From the NCBI RefSeq assembly GCF_000346465.2, contig NC_034010.1, forward strand, positions 20,924,335 to 20,988,334: DNA of 64,000 nt. The letters run 5' to 3'. Below are positions 1 through 8,790 of the stretch, piece after piece (within the stretch, counting starts at the first letter, position 1; each line of letters starts with the position of its first letter). The notes below the pieces were generated by a model. It saw only the letters and a program-made list of their open reading frames with translations. It ran no database searches and was not told the DNA's origin. This DNA comes from Prunus persica (taxonomy: Eukaryota; Streptophyta; Magnoliopsida; Rosales; Rosaceae). The position numbers and the translations under genes were made by a program.

Positions 1-1003
1 TGTGGGACAATTGCCGGACATCGTTGAAGAATTGCACAAGTTTAGTAGTTATTGATGTTGGGGACAATAAATTATCCGGACCAATACCTGAATGGTTAGG
101 GGTTAGCTTAAAGAATTTGGTTATCCTGATGCTTTCGTCGAATCACTTCAATGGAAGCTTGCCCTCACAATTATGCCATCTAATACGAATTCAAAATTTG
201 AATTTCTCTATGAACAACATCTCTGGAAGCATACCTTCATGCCTTAAAAATTTGACTATTCTAACTCATAAAGGAAATTCAAGTCTAAGAAGCGAACATT
301 CATATGCCACGCCTAGTTATCTCAGTAGATATAATTATCCTTATGTCGATGATGCAACCTTCATGTGGAAAGGAGGAGTGAGACATTCAGAAGTATTTTG
401 TGGCTCGTGAAGAGAATTGATCTGTCAAGCAATAAATTAACCGAGGAGATTCCAAGTGAAATTAGTCATCTTGTTGGGTTGGTTTCTTTAAACCTATCAA
501 GAAACCAATTAACAGGTCAAATAACTAAAGAGATCGGAAACTTGCAGTCACTAGATTCTCTTGATTTGTCAAGAAATCATATAGACGGAAGAATTCCAAC
601 AAGCCTTGCTCGGATAGATCGTCTTGGTTTCTTGGACTTGTCATATAACAACTTGTTTGGCAAAATTCCAGTCAGGACTCAGCTCCAAGGCTTTGATCCC
701 TCTTTTTATGCTGGGAATCTTCAACTCTGTGGACCTCCACTTAAAAAGATGTGTGCTGATGAAGTGGAAAAAGGTCCAAGTGAGCAAACTGACTTCATCA
801 ACCAAGAGGACAAGGATGAGCTAATAACACTGGGATTCTACATTAGTATGGGGCTTGGATTTGCTGCTGGATTTTGGGGAGTTTGCGGCACCTTGATATT
901 TTCAAGGTCATGGAGCTACGCGTACTTGAAGTTCTTGAATGGTTTAAATGATTGGCTTTTTGTGAGGATAGCTTTGTTGAAGCCGCAATTGAAGGATGCT
1001 TAA
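1..1003 (+). pseudogene. RLP copy A, 3' part, frameshifted
   Basis: This is the C-terminal part of an LRR receptor-like protein, cut by the left edge of the window. It aligns with copy B (10660-11658) at very high identity: last LRRs, island domain with a W-K-G motif, four further LRRs, C-cap, transmembrane segment and short basic tail, with the stop at 1001-1003. Two frame breaks are visible against copies B and C. Near 14-23 ten bases stand where B and C have nine. Near 377-380 one base is missing just after the W-K-G-G island motif, so the upstream frame runs into a TGA at 408-410. The downstream frame (to 1003) is otherwise open. It is called a pseudogene because both breaks fall inside the ectodomain. 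An assembly error could mimic one of them. Confidence 0.85.
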
Positions 1004-1131
1004 TTACTAAAGATCAATGGTAAGTAATCTCTCTTTTTCTCTCTCATAGTTTATTATTATTCTATTGACTTAATCAACATGCATGATTAATTTGGTTTTT
1101 CTAATTTTTTATATTCATGCAAACTAACAGG

Positions 1132-1164
<33 letters not shown>

Positions 1165-1500
1165 ATTTTATCTTTTTATCCAGCATCTTCGGAGACATGT
1201 CTTCCCTTCAATCAAAATGGTGCAAAGTTGCCATGGACAGTTGGAGTTTCTTAACTCCTTAATAAGAAGATTAGTGGGTGGGTTGGCCCGGAACTGTTTG
1301 TTTTGGTTTGTTGTCGTATTTATTCCCTGTTTTGTTTGGATGTTGTCGTTTCCTTTCTGTTGTAATATATGGGCGCACTCTTTGTTTTGAGTAGAAAACT
1401 GAAGCTCCCAGAGCATTAATTCGCATGTTAGCGGCCTTTGCCTTATTAATATGAAACTTATTGGTCAATAATTTGCTCCATTGCAAACAGAATCCAGTCT
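1004..1500 (+). other. 3' UTR of RLP copy A with 3' UTR intron
   Basis: The tail behind the stop is conserved with copy B. A consensus donor (CAATG|GTAAGT, intron from 1020) and an acceptor after a long T tract (TTTTTATCCAG, ending 1183) delimit a 164-bp intron in the 3' UTR. Cf-type RLP genes such as Cf-9 are known to carry a 3' UTR intron. A run of about 29 T (1134-1162) forms the pyrimidine tract. Confidence 0.55.
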
Positions 1501-2127
1501 AGTGAAAATCCACTTTTTTTAGTAATTGTTTGTACTAAAAAAAACAAGAAAATTAATTTGTATTTTCAAAATTTGAGAATGCGTCTAATAGCTTAATCAG
1601 AAATAATTTTAGAAAACAAAAAGAGTGAAACCATTTTTGTTAGGTTTAATAAACAAATTCGTCCAAAAATGATTGCCCAAATCAAGCACAGTAATATAGT
1701 TATAATGTAAATAGATTTGTATTGCCGGACATCATGTGAAATGCATGCCAACAATTAATAATAAAATCCACATATTCTTAGTCCGCACATATGAAGGATT
1801 TTTTATATATTCTTTTTTTGGGTCTACGCAAATTTCATCACATATTTCATGCAGGAAAATAAGGCGAAAAAAAGACACGTTCAACTTCTTTTTTCTTTTT
1901 CTTTTTTTTTTCTTTTTTTTGGTGGTCAAAAAAGACAAGTTGAACTTCTTCAAAGAATTTACAATAAGTTATTTATGTTTATAACTGAAATTATAACCTT
2001 TTCAAAAATATTTGGTTAGACCTAAGCACTTACCTAAGCAAAAACAAAAAACCAATTGAATTATAAGTAGAAGCAATATACATAAGGACTCTCCAACTAT
2101 ATGACATCCAACATTAATTCCAATATA
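1500..2127. other. AT-rich spacer, duplicated behind copies A, B and C
   Basis: No gene is visible. The block up to about 1980 is repeated behind copy B (12150-12751) and in shorter form behind copy C (44640-44915). It contains the uninterrupted site (ACGTT at 1877-1881) into which the large LTR element inserted in the copy B unit. Confidence 0.7.
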
Positions 2128-2277
2128 TCACCCAAATGCCCACTCGTTCTCCTTATGGATCTCTTCTTCTTCCTCAGGAGTGAAATCATTCATGATGTTG
2201 AAGGTCTTGCAGATCTCTTTCAGTGTCTTTCCCTTGATCATGTCTGACACAATCTGGCAGGTCAAATCCAGCAAGCT
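2128..2277 (-). pseudogene. SKP1-like last exon fragment
   Basis: The minus strand encodes the C-terminal 49 residues of an SKP1/ASK-type protein, the adaptor that joins F-box proteins to cullin in SCF ligases. Diagnostic motifs are [30 protein letters not shown] and the terminal ENEWAF, followed by glycine and stop at 2130-2128. A splice-acceptor-like TTTTTGCTTAAG precedes the exon, at the place where plant SKP1 genes usually have their single intron. No N-terminal SKP1 exon was recognised within the next 2.5 kb on this strand, so this is most likely a captured or truncated gene fragment and not a working gene. Confidence 0.7.
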
Positions 2278-2282
2278 CTTAA

Positions 2283-2748
2283 GCAAAAACAAAAAATTTA
2301 TGCCAACAACTAGTGAGAAACAACCAAAACCAATAAAATCATATAATCAAATTAGAAACTACACTGCAAAGTATGAGAAAAAATAAACATATTAATAAGT
2401 AAGGAACCAAATGCAAAACCATGATGAAAGTACTAAAACGAAAACGGAAACTGCAATTTTCTGCATTGTAGTTTCTGTTTTCTGCAATGCAGTTTCTGAA
2501 AAAAGTCCCAAAATAACTACAAAATCAAAAACTACATGACCGCATCGAGTAAAAAGAAACCTAAACCAATCAAATCAGCAACTGAAAACCAAAAAATTCA
2601 TGCCAACAACCAGTAAGAAACAACCAAAACCAATAAAATCATATAACCAAATTAGAAACTGCACTGCAAATTATGAGAAAAAATAAACATATTAATAAGT
2701 GAGGAATCAAATGCAAAATCATGATGAAAGTATTAAAACGGAAATAGA
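2283..2748. repeat. Pair of about 160-bp direct repeats, period about 300 bp
   Basis: Positions 2283-2445 and 2583-2748 are near-identical direct repeats. Both contain the stretch with CAACCAAAACCAATAAAATC and end in the phrase with ATGATGAAAGTA. The stretch between them is low-complexity and A-rich. No coding potential is visible. Confidence 0.75.
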
Positions 2749-2805
2749 AACTACAATGCAGTTTCTAAAAGTCCAATTTTGAGTTCCCTTGCTCTTGGGT
2801 AGTTC

Positions 2806-3301
2806 TAGGGGTGGGTGCGGTCCGGTTCTCACCTCAAACTGAAACCGAAACCGGTACAGTTCGATCTGATTTAGGCAAAAAAATTTCAAAAACTGGCCGG
2901 TTCGGTTCTGACCGGTTCTGGTTTTGAACCGATTTTTTATTTTTTTATTTTTTTTCAAAAAAAAAAAATTTTCTTTTTTTTTTTATAAAAAATATAAAAA
3001 TTAACAAATAATCCAATTCATACATTTAGAAATTTTTTGAAGTTGAACTTGGAAAAATAGTGATTATAAAATTTAAAATATGGCATTATATTTTAAAATT
3101 TTGTAAAAATAAAAAATATATATATGACCGGTTCAGTTCGGTCCGGTCCAGTGCGGTGGCGTGTAAAACCAGAACCGAAACCGGTTGGAACCGATTTGGT
3201 CTGATTTTGGTCCAGTTTGTTGACTTTTTTGGTAGACTGATTTTTTTTTTTTACCGGTTCGGTTCGGTGTTCCGATTTTCCGGTCCCGATGCCCACCCCT
3301 A
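2806..3301. mobile_element. hAT-type MITE, 496 bp
   Basis: The terminal inverted repeats begin TAGGGGTGGG and end CCCACCCCTA. The interior is packed with CCGGTTCGGTT-type words in both orientations. It is flanked by a perfect 8-bp target duplication GGTAGTTC (2798-2805 and 3302-3309), the length typical of hAT elements. The duplicated host sequence at 3437-3577 retains the uninterrupted site (GGTAGTTC at 3466-3473), which confirms the insertion. No transposase is encoded. Confidence 0.92.
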
Positions 3302-3309
3302 GGTAGTTC

Positions 3310-3600
3310 TACTCTTCTCTTGCCCATCCAATTCCTCATCTAGGTAGCCTCTACTCTTCAAATTGGTGAGGATGAAGGCCAAGGAAAGAGCAAAAATCCA
3401 ATTGTAATTAAATGAAAACTGAAATGCAGTTTCCAAAAGTCCAATTTTGAGTTCCCTTGCTCTTGGGTAGTTCTACTCTTCTCTTGCCCACCTAATTCCT
3501 CATCTAGGTAGCCTCTACTCTTTAAATTGATGAGGTTGAAGACCAAGGAAAGAGCAAAAATCCAATTGTAATTACCAAAACTGCAATGTAATTTGTGCAA
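3310..3600. repeat. Direct repeat of the MITE host sequence
   Basis: The sequence 2773-2805 joined to 3302-3406 is repeated at 3437-3577 with few changes: GAGTTCCCTTGCTCTTGGG, then CTCATCTAGGTAGCCTCTAC, then CCAAGGAAAGAGCAAAAATC. The duplication predates the MITE, because only the first copy carries it. Confidence 0.8.
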
Positions 3601-4502
3601 AACTACAATGCAAAACCTGAATAAAATTTCACTGAACTAAAGCTTAAATGGTATTGCAAAATATCATATGATAGTGATGGCATCAACCATTTCCAAATCA
3701 AGACAAATGCATAGCCTATTTTATCTTGTTGGTGGGGATTGAGATTTGAACTTTGTGATGGCTGAGCATAAAGATTATGATGCTGGTGTTGTGGATAGTT
3801 TTGTTGCTGGTGTAAATGAGCCATTTTTAACTACAAATAAACAGACACTTTCATAAGCTAAAGGACAATGAACTTTTTGATAACATGTGGAAGCATAGAG
3901 GGGGGAAACACCACCATATCGACTACAACTACAAGCAGAAGGAAATCTACGGAGATAAGAGCACCTTAATCAGCATATTTGTATCTTCAATAGGCATAAT
4001 AGGACCAGCAAAGAATAAAGATTATGAATTTACATAAGAATTTGGTCATTTTGAGATTCTCAACTTCAGAGATAGACAACAACGAACAATTGAGTTTCAA
4101 AATTCAGAAAGAATGTCACTTTGATGCATTCAACATATATATTACCATTGTGTTAATATAGGATTGGAAACTAAAGAAAAGAAATTATCCAAACAGACAC
4201 AACAAACTTTCTGATTTTAGGAATCTAAAAATCTATCCATTCATCAAAAACTTACTGTGAGAGGCCATCCTTTCAAAGTCAAATTGTTACCACCTGATTT
4301 GATCCTGAAACAAAAGACTATAACATGTAAGCTACAAGCATAATTATACAATACCAGAACAATCCTTTTAAACTCTTTGCAACTCCTGACTGTGCAACTT
4401 GTGCCTTAACGGAGAACTTACAATCGCCACGCGCAAACATGGCAATAAACTTGAAATTAACTTAAACTTGAAACTTACATTTCGCCAGAGGATCTTATAC
4501 TA
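3601..4502. other. AT-rich stretch, no gene recognised
   Basis: A Q/H-rich 73-codon open frame on the minus strand (3824-3603, beginning MAHLHQQQNYPQHQHH) is preserved, but I cannot assign it to a family. It may be another captured fragment like its neighbours at 2128 and 4503. Nothing else was recognised. Confidence 0.4.
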
Positions 4503-4640
4503 ACGGTCAAGATCTGCATCGAAGGCCTCCAATCGTCGTTGACTGCCATCAAGCAATTTGTTGCGGCCAAGCTTAGGCTTTTAGCGAAGAACCTGGTGGA
4601 TAATCGCGCTTTGATCGGCAAGTCCGGTGCGGTCCGTGTT
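4503..4640 (+). pseudogene. U-box/armadillo protein fragment
   Basis: About 46 codons are open in one frame and contain AAKLRLLAKN followed by DNRALIGKSGAV. This resembles the first armadillo repeat of plant U-box E3 ligases (PUB family), where a block of the form AAAKLRLLAKN..DNRALIGESGAVPAL is usual. The similarity stops abruptly after VRVLI, with no U-box upstream and no further ARM repeats. It is therefore a fragment. The assignment is from memory of the family. Confidence 0.5.
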
Positions 4641-4909
4641 TTAATCTGGTTTTCGATGATTGGGCTTTGCTTCAGAGCAGACTCGGCACAAGGAAGAAGA
4701 GAGAGCTCTTTAAATAAAATAAAAAGGGTAAAATTGTATTTTACATATATAATTTAGACAGGCCCAACGAATCTGGGCCTCCTCTTTAGCCTAATCCAAA
4801 ATTACAATTCTTTTCTAGGTATTAAAACCCAAACTAAAATACCCAATGTCTCAAATACTAATTAGTAAAGTTAGTTATGTCCAATACCTAATTTTTCTTA
4901 TTTAATATT
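4641..4909. other. Spacer without recognised gene
   Basis: AT-rich sequence between the U-box-like fragment and the start of the duplicated block at about 4910. It includes a GGCCCAACG...TGGGCC palindrome near 4762-4778. No gene is visible. Confidence 0.5.
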
Positions 4910-5700
4910 TGTTTTATATTTAGGACCCTATTTATGAGCTTACTTACATATGAAAAGTCCTTGTTTTTATCTATCAAGTCAATCGAATATCGATAAAGTG
5001 TGATCCAAACTAATTGAGAATTCCAAAATTTATCCAATCACTTAAGTCAAGTCAATATCTAGCCACTTAATTGCATTGTGGAAATTAGTGTCTAGCAAGG
5101 GCAGATGATTCGTACTATTTTTCTTGTCCGGTATTGTATAAAAATATGGCTCTATTTTGGTTTTCTGTCTATCTATGCAAATATCTTAAACACGTTACAA
5201 GAATGATGGAGAAGCATTTGAAAGGAAAGAATCTCATCCCAAGTGGAAAGGCAAAAACTTCTCATCCTCATCCTCTACCTAGTCCCTGTCAAGGATTATC
5301 CATCCACACAAACATTGAGGACCATATTCCCCTTTGGGAATCTGTTTCCATCCCTATTCATAAAGAGTTGGCTAAAAGTCACAAATAATCCATGTAGTTT
5401 TGCCTTGATTACTAGGGAGACCATCTTTATAGACCAATTTGTGCACCATCTCTCTAACAAAGGTGGAGTTGGATACAAAATGAAGGACACTTTGACTTCC
5501 TTGCTCCGAAACTTTAGCGATCAAATTCAGCACTAAATATACTCCTTCCTACTTAAGAATTTCGTGATCATCACCATAAATTATAATATGAGAAATTTTA
5601 TAAATAATTGTAACACTACATGTAATATTAATTTATCTTAGTTTTAATATGTGTTTGGTGGAAGATTTATGCTTTACTATATAAGTATCAATAAATATAT
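4910..5700. repeat. Segmental duplication block x (copy 1)
   Basis: It matches 39236-40030 over about 790 bp at high identity, for example the phrase GGGCTTACTTACATATGAAAAG at its start and the ACTATATAAGTATC stretch at its end. It lies upstream of copy B, as the partner lies upstream of copy C. Short open frames at 5134-5536 are not conserved in the partner. Confidence 0.8.
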
Positions 5701-6250
5701 AGACATGTGTTTCAGTTAAGTCAAGATCCATATTTGCAAGAAGATAATTGTAGCTTGCGCCCCGCCTTGGAAGGGAGGCAAATTTTTAAAAGGTTGAGTG
5801 GACACAAAAATGCACCGTTACCAACTTACTGTGTCAAGTCAAGCAAAGCCCAGTCAATAACTGCAAGATAATAGTGAGAAAGAGTCTGGTATTCGTTGGA
5901 AGGCAAATCACCATCGAATTCTCAAGTCTAATCTAGGTTAATAGTTGTGTGGGAAGAAAATTAGGTGGAAACTTGTTTGTGTTGATGGTCCTACTAAGTA
6001 AGCATTGATATTTTGCCAAAATACATGAAAGACTCATGGGTCTGTGGTTAGTGTCCACGCTGATGAAAGAGTCCTACGCCTTCTGTCCACAGCTTCTCAA
6101 GGAGACATGATATTTTGGCATATACATTATTTTCCACCCTCAATTAATTGTCATTGTATACACAACAATATCTACCCTAAACCCTTGCTATGACCAAGTT
6201 ATTCCTTTTGACCAATATACAAGAAGACAGCATACGGCACTTAAAAAGAA
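5475..6250. repeat. Segmental duplication block y (copy 1)
   Basis: It matches 36437-37285 in the same orientation, with shared phrases TGTGTTTGGTGGAAGATTTA and CAGCATACGGCACTTAAAAAG. Its first part also overlaps block x, so the two blocks share a common core. No coding capacity is conserved. Confidence 0.8.
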
Positions 6251-6557
6251 GATATTTGTGCATGCCGAAGTCAAGCCAGGCCATATCAAGCTGAGTAAAT
6301 ACCTACAAGTCAGGTTGAGTATAGGTTGAGTATATAGTCAGGTTGAAATATATTGTCTATCAACATTTTCAACAATAATTTCTTTGTAATTATCTCCTAT
6401 GCATGCAATCTCGGAAAAGCACCATCACTTTAATCCAAAGAAACCACTGGAGGATGCCTGAGCACCTCAACAGGATGCCCACGAACTCCAATAGCACGAA
6501 CAATACAAAGTTGCCACAATTATTAAGAGCATCACTTTCTCGTTTGTATCAAGTTAG
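6251..6557. repeat. Segmental duplication block z (copy 1)
   Basis: The stretch from about 6340 to 6540 matches 38557-38765, with shared phrases TCCTATGCATGCAAT and CCACTGGAGGATGCCTGAGC or close variants. A short open frame at 6403-6657 is not conserved in the other copy. Confidence 0.65.
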
Positions 6558-6726
6558 GTCAAGTCAATATTGCAAGAAGCTTGTGCCTAGTCCAAACACG
6601 GTTGACTTGAGTGCACATGACCCGGTCAAGCCAATATTGCAAGAAGCTTGTGCCTAGTCCAAATACGGTTGACTTGAGTGGACATGACCCGGTCAAGTCA
6701 ATGTTGCAAGAAGCTTGTGCCTAATT
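6558..6726. repeat. Minisatellite, 67-bp unit, about 2.5 copies
   Basis: Units start at 6558, 6625 and 6692, each with GTCAAG(T/C)CAAT, then TTGCAAGAAGCTTGTGCCTA, then GGTTGACTTGAGTG. The third unit is interrupted by the MITE at 6727. Related single units occur near 7485-7525 and 41085-41160. Confidence 0.85.
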
Positions 6727-7155
6727 CAGTGGCGGAGTCAGAAAATTTTCACAAAGAGGGCACCTTATATATTGAAATATATTTTTCTTTAGGGTGACAA
6801 TGAAACTAAATTTTTTACTTGATACAAAATCCCTAATTTTTGTACTCTATTATTTTACATATTATATTAAAACTATCTACTGAACATCGATCCAAGGAAA
6901 AAAATAAATGAAATGTAATTTATAAAAAATACACACTAAGAAAATTTGAACTGTAATTTATCACTACAAATTAAAGTACGACAATAAGAGATGTGAAAGG
7001 GTAGCAATGATAGTGAAAAAAGAAAAATTAGAAAAATACATGGGCACTTCACAATTTAGTTAGAAAAGTATGATTATATTAATAATACAATAGCCTAAAA
7101 TAAAATTTGAGAGGGAGCACATGCCCACCCTAGGCCTTAGCTCCCTCTGCCACTG
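6727..7155. mobile_element. hAT-like MITE, 429 bp
   Basis: The ends are CAGTGGCGGAGTCAG and CTCCCTCTGCCACTG, an imperfect terminal inverted repeat of a type widespread in plant genomes. The flanks GCCTAATT (6719-6726) and GCCTAGTC (7156-7163) differ at two positions, consistent with an old 8-bp target duplication within the minisatellite phrase GCCTAGTCC. The interior is AT-rich and non-coding. Confidence 0.75.
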
Positions 7156-7719
7156 GCCTAGTCCAAATACGGTTGAGTTGAGTGAACATGACCCACAGGA
7201 TGCAAAAAAACTTGTATGAAACCCTCTCAAGCCTAGTCAAGTCGACTCAATACCTACAATAATTTGTCATGATTTTTGGCTTGGAACTCAGGATTCTCAA
7301 GTTTGTGAAGTTAAAGTCTTATGTGGAACCACACACACGCATTCATTCTTCCAACCAATACCAAATTTCCACAAGTCTTATCATCCAGTAATTTCCCCAA
7401 TTCATTGAAATACTAGAATCCGCTTTATGCAAAGACTAAAATTCAATAGATAAATACGACCTTCTAGCTTGTTTTCATGGAGGCTATAATATGGTTGACT
7501 TGAGTGGACATGACCCGGTCAAGTCAATGTTGTGGTTGAGTGGACATGACCCACAAGATGCAGAAAAACTTGTATTAAACCATCTCAAGACGAGTCAAGT
7601 CGACTCAATACTGACAATAATTTGTGGAGCCAAGCACGCGCATTCATTCTTCCAACCAATACCAAATTTCCACAAGTGTTATCATCCAGTAATTTCCCCA
7701 ATTCATTGAAATATATTCA
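7156..7719. repeat. Duplicated upstream block w, present twice here
   Basis: 7164-7410 and 7485-7710 are two versions of one sequence (shared phrases CAAGTCGACTCAATAC and CCAATACCAAATTTCCACAAG). A third version lies upstream of copy C at 41130-41340. The block belongs to the shared promoter-distal region of the RLP units. Confidence 0.75.
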
Positions 7720-8441
7720 TGGCATGTTTACTAATCCGTAATTGGATTATGAGGAATTGAATTGAGGATGAATTAAATTGAGGAGGAGTTGGATTGAGGA
7801 GAATTAGATTCCGGATTCTTAATGAAGTTGTTCACTAAATCATATGGATTGAGGGGAGTTATATTCCGAATTCCTATTGAAGTTGTTTACTAAAAGTAAA
7901 TTTAGGTTTTAACCACAAAAAAACTTTCACTTTTGGAAAAAGCCAAAGCTTTTTCAAAAAAGACAGAAAAACCTCTTAACTTTTAAATTAAAGACATGCA
8001 AATGTAAAGGATTCCTTAGGAAATTCAAAAATAAATAAGGGCAATTTTGTCCATCTTTGCTTCTTTTAAAAAATTTCTCTCTCTTTTGGGTTTTTCCAAA
8101 GTCTCCCTTTACTAAACCATATGGAATTGAGGTAGGAGTGGTACTAATTACTAAAATGTCCTCATTTTTAGGTTAAAGTAGATGGCATATTTGGAATTTT
8201 GAAAATTGTGTGATTATATAATGGGTAAAAAAGATGAATTTCTAATGGGTGAATTCTCCAGGAATTAAAATACCACCTCCTATTTAGGAATTGAATTCCT
8301 CCAAAATCAGGCATTCAATTCCTAATTTTGTGTGGGCCCGCTTACATTTCAATTCCTTGATGTGAAGTAAATGCAGGAATTCTCCATAGGCGGAATTTAA
8401 TTCATTATGAGAATTCTAATTCCTGATTAGTAAACATGTCA
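7720..8441. mobile_element. TIR element, about 720 bp
   Basis: The left end (GGCATGTTTACTAATCCG from 7721) and the right end (TTAGTAAACATGTC to 8440) are inverted repeats. A flanking TCA on both sides could be a 3-bp target duplication, as in PIF/Harbinger-like elements, although the duplication length is uncertain. GAATTGAATTGAGGA-type words repeat inside. Non-coding. Confidence 0.65.
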
Positions 8442-8696
8442 TCAGACCAGAAGAAAAAGAAAGGCTACCTAATGAACTTTATGCAAAGACTATAATTCAA
8501 TAGATAATGCGTGTTCCAAATTAATAATTCCATGGTTCATTCAATTACTAGCAGAAGTGGATCATGGATGTGGTCCTGTATAAATATGTGGCTTCAGACC
8601 TAACAAAGAAGAAAAAGGAAACAAAAAAGTCTTAGTCAATAATATGACAAAATTTGCATACTATTCAAGCTCGTAAAGAGTTTCTTTTTTCTCCCC

Positions 8697-8704
8697 TATA
8701 TATT
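8697..8704 (+). promoter_or_regulatory. TATA box of RLP copy B
   Basis: TATATATT sits in the context CCCCTATATATTGTGATAC, about 90 bp before the ATG. The same context stands at the same distance before copy C (41581), while sequence further upstream has diverged. That supports a conserved core promoter. Confidence 0.6.
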
Positions 8705-8790
8705 GTGATACAAGCTCGGAGACAACCATATATCAATAATTAAACCCTAAACAATTGGATCGTGTTGATCTTGCCTTTCAATCTTTTAAC

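Noticed and set aside
5134..5536. Two overlapping frames of 84 and 97 codons
   Set aside because: They are broken by indels in the paralogous block at 39480-39880 and match no family.
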